Notes: generated from the letters alone by a model not told the origin. Shown: positions 1 to 6,099, counted from the stretch's first letter. The stretch: DNA of 7,521 bases from Anaerolineae bacterium (GCA_016926595.1 JAFGOG010000619.1:1-7521), one strand, 5' to 3'. Numbers and translations: made by a program.

Positions 1-685
1 ACGGGCGGCGGGGTGGGGGGCGGCGCCTCGCGGCCGGTCAGCGCTGCTTCTTCGGGCGGCGTCTCGGAGGGAAGCGGAGCGGCCGGCCGTTCTTCCACCC
101 GGCGTTGGATGGGCGGCGGGGTGGAGGGTGGAGTCTCGCGGCTGGCCGGCGGCGCTGCTCCTTCGGGCGGCGCCTTGGAGCGAAGCGGAGCGGCCGGCTG
201 TTCCTCTGCCCGGCGTTGGATGGGCGGCGGAGGGGAGGGCGGAGCCTTGCGGCTGGGCGGCAGCGCAGCTCCTTCAGGTGGCGTCTCGGAGCGAAGCGGA
301 GCAGTCGGCTGTTCCTCCGCCTGGCGTTGGACGGGTGGTGGGGTGGAGGGCGGAACCTCGCGGCCGGGCGGCCGCGCTGCTCCTTCGGGCGGTGCCTCGG
401 AGTGAAGCGGAAGGGGCGGCTGTTCTTCTGCCTGGCGTTGGATGGGCGGAGGGGAGGGCGGAGCCTCGCGGCTGACCGGCGGCGCCGTCTCTTCGGGCGG
501 CGCCTCGGAGTGAAGCGGAAGGGGCGGCTGTTCCTCTGCCTGGCGTTGGATGGGCGGTGGAAGGTAGGGCGGAGCCTCGCGGCTGGCCGGCGGCGCCGCC
601 TCCTCGGGCAGCGTCTCAGGCGGCGTCTCGGAGCGAAGCGGAGCGGCCGGCTGTTCCTCTGCCCGGCGTTGGACCGGCGGCGGAG
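1..685 (-). repeat. Tandem 111-bp (37-residue) coding repeats
   Basis: The plus-strand landmark GGCGTTGG recurs at 101, 212, 323, 434, 542 and 665, so spacings are 111, 111, 111, 108 and 123 bp, all multiples of three. The array continues off the left edge. The units encode Pro-rich segments with a PIQRQAEEQP-like core in the protein starting at 1511. The 123-bp unit holds an extra four or five codons (around 605-625) and the 108-bp unit lacks one. Neighbouring units are very similar at DNA level, which suggests recent duplication and possible copy-number variation. Their composition keeps several other frames open, which explains long spurious reading frames here. Confidence 0.9.
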
Positions 686-1511
686 CAGATGGCGGCACGC
701 GCTCGGGCACCCTGCCCTCATCCGATGGCGCAAGCTCCTCCCGACCGAAGGGAGTGCCGTCGACTTCTTCCCTGCTTTTCTCGGGGCGTTCCTCCGTGGC
801 CGCCTCTGGCGTCTTGCCGCCAGGGGTTATCTCCTCGATGCGCGACTGGGGACGGACACCAGGCTTGCGCTGTATTGCCTTTGGCGGTTGCTGCCAGGGC
901 GGCGGCTGCGACGGCCCCGGCCTCGGCATATCGAGCGTTGGAACAAAGCCGGTTTCCGGCCAGGCGGCTCCCAACTCAAGATGATCTACGTCCGGAGGGA
1001 GCGCCATCGCAGCGTCGGGCAGCGGGGTCGATTGGATGCCTGGCGCCACTCCACCCACTGGGGCCAGGATGAACTCGCCTTTGCCCTCTTTAGCGCCTTC
1101 CTCCGGCAAGGGGGCCAGGTACTTGGCGGTGATATGCTCGAAAGTTGGGTGGCGCTGGACGATTTCGCCGGCAAAGCGATCAAAGGCCTCTGGCGAGACC
1201 GAGCCGGCGTCCGGGCGCCACACCCGCCCGCCTTCGATCTTGAGGTCCACACGGTTCAGAATCGTGCGCGTGTGCCGTTCGGACAACGCCGTCTGCCGCT
1301 GGACGGCACCAATTCCCGGCCCCCTGGAAGGGAGCTCCACCAAGCGCTGAACCCAAGGTGACAGTACCGACCTGGCCTGGTTAGCCCTGGTCAGCAGTGA
1401 CTGCGCCCAATTGCCAAGCTGGGCAAACCGGTCCTGTTCAGATTTAGGCCGAGTCGCCTCGCTCCGCGCTCCGGATGCCTGTGCCGGTCTGTCGCCCCTA
1501 CTGGGTTCCAT
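1..1511 (-). CDS. Proline-rich repeat protein of unknown function (3' end outside window)
   Basis: This frame is open from an ATG at 1511 to the left edge, giving 503 visible residues and no stop. The start lies 4 bases after the stop of the upstream tail tube gene (TAG, CGGC, ATG), which suggests translational coupling; only a weak GAG-type ribosome site is visible. I do not recognise the family. Residues 1-70 are polar with a short helix-like stretch (about 28-60). Residues 70-150 look like a small folded region (AVQRQ, then LNRVDLKIEGGRVWRPD, then a segment rich in F, H and Y). Residues 195-275 are Pro/Glu/Lys-rich linker. From about residue 276 onward there are 37-residue repeats, each containing PPP(I/V)QR(Q/R)(A/V)EEQP and later (S/A)EAPPE-like and SREAPP-like pieces. 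The region should be disordered. The IQRQ-EE pieces resemble the leader repeats of the DUF4157 protein at 6160-7521, so the missing part could carry a cargo or DUF4157-type domain. No signal peptide or membrane segment is seen. The frame is supported by its coupling to the tube gene and in-frame repeats. Confidence 0.75.
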   Translation of the reverse strand, partial: MEPSRGDRPAQASGARSEATRPKSEQDRFAQLGNWAQSLLTRANQARSVLSPWVQRLVELPSRGPGIGAVQRQTALSERHTRTILNRVDLKIEGGRVWRPDAGSVSPEAFDRFAGEIVQRHPTFEHITAKYLAPLPEEGAKEGKGEFILAPVGGVAPGIQSTPLPDAAMALPPDVDHLELGAAWPETGFVPTLDMPRPGPSQPPPWQQPPKAIQRKPGVRPQSRIEEITPGGKTPEAATEERPEKSREEVDGTPFGREELAPSDEGRVPERVPPSAPPPVQRRAEEQPAAPLRSETPPETLPEEAAPPASREAPPYLPPPIQRQAEEQPPLPLHSEAPPEETAPPVSREAPPSPPPIQRQAEEQPPLPLHSEAPPEGAARPPGREVPPSTPPPVQRQAEEQPTAPLRSETPPEGAALPPSRKAPPSPPPPIQRRAEEQPAAPLRSKAPPEGAAPPASRETPPSTPPPIQRRVEERPAAPLPSETPPEEAALTGREAPPPTPPP

Positions 1512-1515
1512 GCCG

Positions 1516-1989
1516 CTACTCGCTCAGCTTTAATCCGTGGTGGGCGATTTCCAAAGTCTCGACCGCAACCTGGTTGCCCTCCACATTCAGCGACGGGCCT
1601 TCCCACTTGACAGGAAAAGCGTCGTCAACGCTCCAGCGCTTTACGACGGTGCCCTTGACACCGCGGAGGAGGATCGAGAAATTAATCCGCTTCACCTTTC
1701 CGTCGAGCAGCCCTTCCTGGTACCACTTCCACAGTTCGTCAGAATGCATGACGCCGTACTTTAGGACGATGTTGGAGTACTTGTTGCGGCCAGGCAGCAG
1801 GTGGACACGGTCGTTGACGCCCCCCTCCTCGATTGTCTCGACCGTGCGCTCCAGGCGCAGGCCACTGCACTCCTTGAATTCGGCTACGACAATGCTTTTC
1901 ATCTCGACCCAGAACTTGAAAACGGGAAGCGGGTCGGGATCCTCCGCCTTTTTTACCACGAATTGGGCTGGCCACTTACGTTCTGCCAT
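1516..1989 (-). CDS. Phage-type tail tube protein (T4 gp19 family), second copy
   Basis: The 157-residue product has the size and pattern of T4 gp19-like tube proteins, which stack as hexameric rings to form the inner tube of contractile systems. Visible hallmarks are the early hydrophobic strand FKFWVEM (about residues 24-30), FKECSGL (about 38-44), the central LLPGRNKYSNIVLKYGV segment, a WKWYQEGL helix, and a C-terminal strand ending in VETLEIAHHGLKL. It corresponds in position to the Afp5/Pvc5-type minor tube protein, which in known systems joins tube and baseplate; that equivalence is inferred from gene order. The start is supported by AAGGTG about 6 bases before the ATG. It lies 27 bases after the 59-aa gene and 4 bases before the proline-rich gene. 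It differs strongly from the other tube protein at 2916-3404, so it is not a recent duplicate. Confidence 0.9.
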   Translation of the reverse strand: MAERKWPAQFVVKKAEDPDPLPVFKFWVEMKSIVVAEFKECSGLRLERTVETIEEGGVNDRVHLLPGRNKYSNIVLKYGVMHSDELWKWYQEGLLDGKVKRINFSILLRGVKGTVVKRWSVDDAFPVKWEGPSLNVEGNQVAVETLEIAHHGLKLSE

Positions 1990-2016
1990 CCAAACACCTT
2001 GCCTTCCAAGCTCTCA

Positions 2017-2196
2017 CTACCTGGTGCCCAGGCGCTCGCGTTCCAACCGCGCTTGCTCTTTGAGCAGCCGGTAGACCCGCTCGGCCAGCGCTTGTAGGTC
2101 GATCCTGCCTTCGGTCGGGAGCGCCTCCGACGCCTCACCCTCGCTGCGTTCCGTTTCAGGGACTTGAACTGGCGGCGATTCTGTCGTCTCACTCAT
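2017..2196 (-). CDS. Small charged protein, 59 aa, unknown function
   Basis: An ATG at 2196 opens a 59-codon frame ending in TAG at 2017-2019. It is preceded by an AAGGGA ribosome site about 10 bases upstream, sits 21 bases after the DUF6760 stop and 27 bases before the second tube gene, so it fills an otherwise empty slot in the operon. The first 30 residues are acidic, Pro/Glu/Ser-rich and probably disordered (MSETTESPPVQVPETERSEG). The C-terminal half, from about residue 33, is a likely amphipathic helix (IDLQALAERVYRLL, then KEQARLERERLG). No signal peptide or membrane segment is seen. Between the chaperone genes and a tube gene, it could be a small assembly or adaptor protein, but no function can be assigned. 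A different minus frame over 1953-2192 is Arg-rich and looks like a shadow. Confidence 0.75.
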   Translation of the reverse strand: MSETTESPPVQVPETERSEGEASEALPTEGRIDLQALAERVYRLLKEQARLERERLGTR

Positions 2197-2217
2197 GCCC
2201 GGTTATCCCTTTATGCG

Positions 2218-2427
2218 CTACCCTTTGAGCCCTTCATTCAGCCTGCGATTGATCTTGGCTATCTCTTCCACCCATCGCTGCCGCTCGCCGTGTTCCAGGC
2301 CCAGGATCTCCCCGGGCGGCCAGTGAAAGTGATAGGCGATGTAGGCTACCTCCTCGTGCAGGCGGTCGAGGGGGTAGCCTACGACCCCCCCAGTTCCGCC
2401 AGGTCCAGCTCGAACTCGGTGCTGCAC
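2218..2427 (-). CDS. DUF6760-like protein, probably made by -1 frameshift from the upstream gene
   Basis: The core (VVGYPLDRLHEEVAYIAYHF, then HWPPGEILGLEHGERQRWVEEI) matches my recollection of DUF6760, a small helical family found beside tail genes in eCIS loci; no search was possible. A conventional start would be the GTG at 2427, 49 bases inside the upstream gene, but it has no purine-rich ribosome site (TGACCTGCCCGCA precedes it) and adds an unlike-family leader QHRVRAGPGGTGG. No ATG, GTG or TTG lies closer to the core. The frame is -1 relative to the upstream gene, and the two join at a G heptamer (2385-2391). Entry by -1 frameshift would append 55 codons, from 2385 to 2221, to the first 121 residues of the upstream protein and give a 176-residue fusion. 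The role would be like the gpGT form of tail assembly chaperones. Coordinates here use the GTG only as the longest possible independent frame. Confidence 0.8.
   Translation of the reverse strand: MQHRVRAGPGGTGGVVGYPLDRLHEEVAYIAYHFHWPPGEILGLEHGERQRWVEEIAKINRRLNEGLKG
2341..2391 (-). promoter_or_regulatory. Candidate programmed -1 ribosomal frameshift signal (slippery G heptamer plus hairpin)
   Basis: On the minus strand the upstream gene reads CTG GGG GGG TCG TAG, so the seven G (2391 to 2385) sit in the X_XXY_YYZ register. Its stop is one codon beyond the slip site. Two bases later starts GTAGGCTACC (2382-2373), which pairs perfectly with GGTAGCCTAC (2350-2341). Past a C-A mismatch, CCUCG (2371-2367) also pairs with CGAGG (2356-2352), leaving a 10-base loop. 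The spacer of two bases is shorter than the usual 5-9, although the lowest pairs would be melted by the ribosome. A -1 slip leads exactly into the DUF6760 frame. Confidence 0.65.
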
Positions 2428-2747
2428 TGCGGGCAGGTCAGTGTGATCCTGCTCGTCCCCTGTTCGTTGATCTGGCGGTAGAACGCCTGCAGATAGGCCA
2501 GGTCGGCGGCAAAGAGGCTCTCGATCACCCCGGTGGTCACCTGCGGCAGGCTGCCCAAGCGGGTGATTACCCGCGACAGCAGGATGATCACCAGGTAGGC
2601 CTGGTTGGACCGCACCCGCAGATCGCGCAGCGGGGCGATCTCGTCCATGGCCGTGGCCAGGCGCATGGCGCCGTCGCGGTGCAGGTTTCCCGCCTGGTCA
2701 ACGTATCCCCGTGGCAGAGTGAACTCGAATTCGGTCTGCAGGCCCAT
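2379..2747 (-). CDS. Tail assembly chaperone-like protein
   Basis: A 122-residue protein of the type usually annotated as phage tail assembly protein in eCIS loci. Visible features: an N-terminal strand TEFEFTLPRGYVD, then HRDGAMRLATAMDEIAPLRD, a helical middle (AYLVIILLSRVITRLG at about 50-65, and VIESLFAADLAYLQAFYRQI), and a C-terminal CPQC motif (C105, C108) followed by an acidic tail. The single CxxC could bind half a zinc site, perhaps completed in a dimer. I chose the ATG at 2747 because AAAGGA lies 6 bases upstream; the ATG at 2753 is too close to that site, and extension to 2834 would run through the intergenic inverted repeat. By position and size it corresponds to gpG-type chaperones that hold tape measure and tube proteins before assembly, an inference strengthened by the frameshift site at its end. 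Confidence 0.75.
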   Translation of the reverse strand: MGLQTEFEFTLPRGYVDQAGNLHRDGAMRLATAMDEIAPLRDLRVRSNQAYLVIILLSRVITRLGSLPQVTTGVIESLFAADLAYLQAFYRQINEQGTSRITLTCPQCSTEFELDLAELGGS

Positions 2748-2770
2748 AGTCATTCCTTTCCTGTAGGACA

Positions 2771-2784
2771 TGCTCTTGCGAGCA
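2771..2784 (-). other. Small hairpin with GCAA loop before the chaperone gene
   Basis: On the minus strand TGCTC GCAA GAGCA forms a 5-bp stem with a GNRA-type tetraloop, about 10 bases upstream of the ribosome site of the gene starting at 2747. It could influence translation or mark an RNA processing end. Its short length makes chance occurrence possible. Confidence 0.3.
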
Positions 2785-2813
2785 GCTTTTCCCTGGCTAT
2801 GCCATTGGGCATC

Positions 2814-2894
2814 CCGTAGGGGCGAGGTTTCCACTTGGTCATTTCCTGTGTATGCTCAGCGGACAGGCTACCTTATGGGCTCTCGCCCCTACGG
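2814..2894. repeat. 13-bp perfect inverted repeat in the tube-chaperone intergenic gap
   Basis: CCGTAGGGGCGAG at 2814-2826 is the exact reverse complement of CTCGCCCCTACGG at 2882-2894, with 55 bp between. The gap between the tube gene (ends 2916) and the next start (2747) is 168 bp, the longest spacer in the window. GTAGGGGCGAG palindromes recur between genes in some GC-rich bacterial genomes as REP- or MITE-like elements, so this may be one copy. In the RNA it would form a long stem that could reduce readthrough or protect the highly expressed sheath-tube message. No run of U follows, so it is not a classical terminator. Confidence 0.6.
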
Positions 2895-2915
2895 ACCCTT
2901 GTACGGCATTTCCCC

Positions 2916-3404
2916 CTACACCTTCTCGCGCCACATGCCTTCGTGGACGATGGTCACTTCCTCGACGCCGAACTCGTTGCTGTCCGATTTCAGGTTGGGG
3001 CCGGTGACTTTTGACGGCCAGGCGTTGTAAAAGTGCCAGATGGCGACCGGGTTGTACATCCGGTCGAGCATGGTGATGGTGCAGTTCTTGCGGGCTGTCT
3101 TCATGTCGCCCTTGACGGCATCCTGGCGCCATTCCCAGATCTGCATGTCCTGGGTAATGCCACGCTTGAGGGTGACGTCGGTCCACTTGAGGCGACCGGG
3201 GATCTTGCGGACCACTTCGTGACCCGCTTCGTCCACGACCTTGTGCTCGACGATTTCGTGCTCAGAGCCGATGCCGCCGCACTCGGTAAAGTAGCCAGCA
3301 ATTGCGCCCTCAAGTTGGAGCATAAAGTTGAACCCCAGGAGCGGATCTTGGGTGAGCGAGCTATCCCTCTTGGTCACAAGAGGCTGTTCTGTTGAAGCAG
3401 GCAT
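2916..3404 (-). CDS. Phage-type tail tube protein (T4 gp19 family), main copy
   Basis: The 162-residue product fits the main inner tube protein (Afp1/Pvc1-like), which polymerises inside the sheath. Visible hallmarks: DPLLGFNFMLQLEG (about residues 20-33), AGYFTECGGIGSE (about 36-48), KIPGRLKWTDVTLKRGI, WEWRQDAVKGD, NCTITMLD, then YNPVAIWHFYNAWPSKVTGP, and the terminal VEEVTIVHEGMW strand. The PGR-(x)n-LKxG core is shared with the second tube protein at 1516-1989. It follows the sheath by 49 bases, the usual order, and has a strong GGAGGT site 8 bases before the ATG, in line with the high copy number needed. Its role is inferred from family and position. Confidence 0.93.
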   Translation of the reverse strand: MPASTEQPLVTKRDSSLTQDPLLGFNFMLQLEGAIAGYFTECGGIGSEHEIVEHKVVDEAGHEVVRKIPGRLKWTDVTLKRGITQDMQIWEWRQDAVKGDMKTARKNCTITMLDRMYNPVAIWHFYNAWPSKVTGPNLKSDSNEFGVEEVTIVHEGMWREKV

Positions 3405-3412
3405 GGTATCTT

Positions 3413-3418
3413 ACCTCC
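3413..3418 (-). promoter_or_regulatory. Strong ribosome binding site of the main tube gene
   Basis: The minus strand reads GGAGGT 8 bases before the ATG at 3404. It supports this start over internal alternatives and suits a major structural protein. Confidence 0.8.
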
Positions 3419-3453
3419 ACACTGTTGATGTCATCTTGACTAGGACTCGCCGA

Positions 3454-5109
3454 TTATCCACCGCCGGCCCACTGGCTGATGCGGAAGATGACAAACTCGG
3501 CGGGCTTGACCGGCGCCATGCCGATCTCGATGAACAGCCGACCCAGGTCACGCTGCTCGGGCGGGTTGATCTCGGAGTCGCATTTGACATAGAACGCCTG
3601 CGCCGGGCTAGCGCCGAACAGAGCCCCGTCGCTCCACACCGTGGTGAGAAACGCAGAAGCGTCGCGGCGGACGCGGGCCCACAGCATCATGTCGTTGGGC
3701 TCAAAAACCACCCACTGCGTGCCGCGCTCGATCGATTTTTCGACATAGTTGAACAGGCGGCGGACGTTGATATAGCGCCACGACGGGTTGCTGGACAGGG
3801 TGCGCGCTCCCCAGACGCGGATGCCCCGGCCGGGAAAAGCCCGGATGCAGTTGACGCCGTTGGGGTTGAGCGTATCCTGCTCACCTTTGGTGCAGTTGTA
3901 GGCCAGGCCAGTGGCGCCCAACACCACCTCGTTGGCCGGCGCCTTGTGCACCCCACGCGTGTTGTCGCTCCTAGCCCAGATGCCGGCGACGTGGCCGGAG
4001 GGCGGGATATGGATCGGCCGGTTCTGGATCGGGTCGTCCACCTGGATCCAGGGGTAGTACAGGGCGGCGTAGCTCGAGTCGTAACCGGCAATATTCATCC
4101 GCCATTCCTTGATCTCCTGCGGTGTGGCGTTGGGTGGTGAGTCCAGGATGGCTACCCGGTCGCCCAGCCGCTCGCAGTGGGCGATCATGGCCGTCTGGAC
4201 CGCCTTGACCATGTCCAGGTTGAGCTTTTCACCGGGCGGCACCGACATCAGGTCGGGCACGACCAGCATGGTCACATCTTCCATGACCTCCAGGCCCTCG
4301 ACTCCCGAGCGCTCGGTCACCTCGCCCTTGAACTCTTTCGAGGTGGCTGGCGTCAGCATCTTTTGCTCCAGGTTGAGCGACTGCTGCTGCGCCGTGGGCC
4401 ACACTTTGGCCAATGGGGCCGTGTCCGGGATCAGGTCGATCCACTCGGACGCCCTGTTGTTCTTGTAGGCCACCTGGACCTTCTTGGCGCCGTTTTCGTG
4501 GGCCTCGACCAGGGTCACCTCGGGCAGAACTTCTTTCACCTGCCAGGCGCCGCTGACGCCTTGCCGCTCGACGGTGATGGTAAAGGGTGGAAGCTCGCCG
4601 CTCTCGGCTGCTCCTTCCTCGCCCTCCTTGGCCTCCGCTGGCGCGTCCTTCGGCTTGGCGCCTTTACCCTTGGCCCCTCCTGCCGGGAGATCTGGCACGT
4701 CCACCTTGACCCGCAGCCGCAGGCCGTCAAAGCCGGCCTGTTTGGCCCGGACCACCAGGCGGGGCTTGCCGTCGGCGCCGACCAGGGCTGCCTGGGCTTT
4801 GCCAATGTTCTTGACGCTGACCACGTAGCACCGCGACCCGCCGTTGTGGAAATAGCCGTACACCGCGTGGGGCAGGTAGGCGCCCTCGACAAAGCCGCCA
4901 AAGCGCTGGACATACTGGCTCCAGTTGGTGATGAGCTGCGGCTTGTTGAGCAGGTTCTCGGTGACCATCTCACCGTCCACCAGCCGCTGCCACTCGGCTT
5001 TTTCGGTAAAGCCGACAAAGGCAGCCATGGCGGTGCCGACCCCCTCGATCGGCTTGGGCCCGCGGTCTACTTCTTCGACATAGACTCCGGGTGATAGATA
5101 TTCCGGCAT
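3454..5109 (-). CDS. Contractile tail sheath protein
   Basis: The 551-residue product is a tail sheath subunit, which forms the outer contractile cylinder whose shortening drives the tube into a target. The N-terminus MPEYLSPGVYVEEVDRGPKP is the classic sheath start. The C-terminal domain is also typical: YINVRRLFNYVEKSIERGTQ, WVVFEPND, VRRDASAFL, FYVKCD, NPPEQRDLGRLFIEIGMAPV and the last strand FVIFRISQW, which makes the inter-subunit beta handshake in known sheaths. The core motif RVAILDSPP and the segment IPPSGHVAGIWARSDNTRGV are seen around residues 325-395. An Ala/Lys/Glu-rich low-complexity stretch at about residues 142-175 interrupts an exposed beta-rich domain and resembles a surface insertion. 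The start is fixed by a strong AAAGGAGG site. It follows the cap gene by 147 bases and precedes the tube gene. Confidence 0.96.
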   Translation of the reverse strand: MPEYLSPGVYVEEVDRGPKPIEGVGTAMAAFVGFTEKAEWQRLVDGEMVTENLLNKPQLITNWSQYVQRFGGFVEGAYLPHAVYGYFHNGGSRCYVVSVKNIGKAQAALVGADGKPRLVVRAKQAGFDGLRLRVKVDVPDLPAGGAKGKGAKPKDAPAEAKEGEEGAAESGELPPFTITVERQGVSGAWQVKEVLPEVTLVEAHENGAKKVQVAYKNNRASEWIDLIPDTAPLAKVWPTAQQQSLNLEQKMLTPATSKEFKGEVTERSGVEGLEVMEDVTMLVVPDLMSVPPGEKLNLDMVKAVQTAMIAHCERLGDRVAILDSPPNATPQEIKEWRMNIAGYDSSYAALYYPWIQVDDPIQNRPIHIPPSGHVAGIWARSDNTRGVHKAPANEVVLGATGLAYNCTKGEQDTLNPNGVNCIRAFPGRGIRVWGARTLSSNPSWRYINVRRLFNYVEKSIERGTQWVVFEPNDMMLWARVRRDASAFLTTVWSDGALFGASPAQAFYVKCDSEINPPEQRDLGRLFIEIGMAPVKPAEFVIFRISQWAGGG

Positions 5110-5114
5110 TTAAA

Positions 5115-5122
5115 CCTCCTTT
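5115..5122 (-). promoter_or_regulatory. Strong ribosome binding site of the sheath gene
   Basis: AAAGGAGG lies 5 bases before the ATG at 5109. It is among the strongest sites in the window and decides the sheath start. The 147-bp gap upstream (5110-5256) contains no gene I can support and may hold a promoter, but I see no convincing -35/-10 pair. Confidence 0.8.
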
Positions 5123-5256
5123 GCGTATTGCGTGTTCTATATGCGTCGTTCTGAATCACACATCTAGATCTGCACAAGGTTCCATTACTGTCTCTATGTC
5201 GCTTCTCTCCCTCCTTTCATCTGCGAAATCGGCCATCTGCCACTACCTATTGGCCA

Positions 5257-6099
5257 TCATGCTTCCAGGTCATAGTCGGGCGCTGGGACAGCGATCGTGT
5301 GACGGCGGGGCGGTTGGCCCTCGACCATGACCTCCAGGGTATACTCGCCGGCCCGCAGACGGCCGATGGCGAACCGGCCGTCGGGCTGTAGCGGTACTGA
5401 CAGCCCCTGCTCGACGAGGGTCAAATGGATCTTTTTAACGTCTAACGGCTGCTTGCTGTGCAGCGTGCCGCCGACCGTCCAGAAGCGATCCGGTACGGCG
5501 CCTGTCTCCAATTGCTGAGCTGCCGGCACCGGCGACGGGCCGATGCGCAGCTCGCGCACGCGGACCAGCGGCGTGACCGTGGGCACATATGGGTCGACAG
5601 CCAGCGTGACTGTGAGGGCGATGGCCGGCCGCATCTCGTTGTCCAGCACGTTCCACACGTCGGTAGGCTGCTTTAGCTCGTCGTATTGGGCAGCCATGAT
5701 CGAAATTGGAGAGGACTGGCGCCGCAGGCTGTCGGGCAGCAGGTCGTCGGGCACCTCGGGGTAGCGGAACAACGCCGTCAGCGCCCTGCTCAGCAGCCGG
5801 TGCTCGTCCTCCGGTTCGGTCGCCCAGGCGGTGATCATATAATGCAGGTCCATGCGCACCGGCTTGCGCCGCTTGGTGACCGTGCCATTGGGGTTTTGCT
5901 CCATCTCCCACATCGGCTGTGTCTGCCGTAGCTTCTGGTTCTCGCGGATGTCGTACAGGAACAGGTTGATGGTAGGCCGGCTGACCTTTGCCGACCACTC
6001 CCGCTTGGGCTGGTCGAACTCGACGTCCACCTCGTTTTTCTTGATCGGCAGCTCGCGGATCAGCAGTTGCCGCAGTACTTCGTCTAGATCGTCGATCAT
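5257..6099 (-). CDS. DUF4255 / Pvc16-like tail terminator with C-terminal beta-sandwich
   Basis: A 280-residue protein. Residues 1-185 match DUF4255 (Pvc16 N-terminal domain): an N-terminal helix IDDLDEVLRQLLIRELP, then VSRPTINLFLYDIREN (about 39-54), the strand RMDLHYMITAWA (about 82-93), EDEHRLLSRALTALFRYPEVP, and VDPYVPTVTPLVRVRELRIG. Afp16/Pvc16 proteins cap the end of the tube and sheath and set where assembly stops. Residues about 207-280 look like a carboxypeptidase-regulatory-like beta-sandwich (GGTLHSKQPLD, VPLQPDGRFAIGRLRAGEYT, LEVMVEGQPP), as found on some eCIS terminators. It begins 60 bases after the DUF4157 gene with AGGAG about 10 bases before the ATG. Placement before the sheath fits many eCIS operons. 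Family call is confident; the function of the added domain is unknown. Confidence 0.88.
   Translation of the reverse strand: MIDDLDEVLRQLLIRELPIKKNEVDVEFDQPKREWSAKVSRPTINLFLYDIRENQKLRQTQPMWEMEQNPNGTVTKRRKPVRMDLHYMITAWATEPEDEHRLLSRALTALFRYPEVPDDLLPDSLRRQSSPISIMAAQYDELKQPTDVWNVLDNEMRPAIALTVTLAVDPYVPTVTPLVRVRELRIGPSPVPAAQQLETGAVPDRFWTVGGTLHSKQPLDVKKIHLTLVEQGLSVPLQPDGRFAIGRLRAGEYTLEVMVEGQPPRRHTIAVPAPDYDLEA

Noticed and set aside
1..685. CRISPR array
   Set aside because: Repeats are contiguous, coding and multiples of three, without unique spacers.
38..733. Minus-strand 231-aa Arg/Pro-rich reading frame
   Set aside because: It lies over the tandem repeats in a different frame from the gene starting at 1511; composition is Arg-rich and it lacks coupling. 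The repeats keep several frames open.
105..1361. Plus-strand 418-aa reading frame
   Set aside because: Antisense to the proline-rich gene, Arg-rich, with no recognisable domain; a GC-rich shadow.
2771..2790. Plus-strand intrinsic terminator (hairpin followed by TTTT)
   Set aside because: Stem is only 5 bp, the T run is short, and no plus-strand gene ends there.
2748..2834. N-terminal extension of the chaperone gene to an ATG at 2834
   Set aside because: It would include one arm of the inverted repeat and an unlike-family leader, whereas the ATG at 2747 has a well-spaced ribosome site.
3328..5094. Long plus-strand frames (3328-4140 and 4177-5094)
   Set aside because: Antisense to the clearly recognised sheath and tube genes, so explained by high GC in codon third positions.
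5156..5185. Ten-codon minus-strand frame upstream of the sheath as a leader peptide
   Set aside because: No ribosome site at proper distance and no attenuator-like structure; probably chance.
5110..5256. Promoter in the cap-sheath gap (TATAGA near 5132-5145)
   Set aside because: No -35 element at a suitable distance that I can defend.
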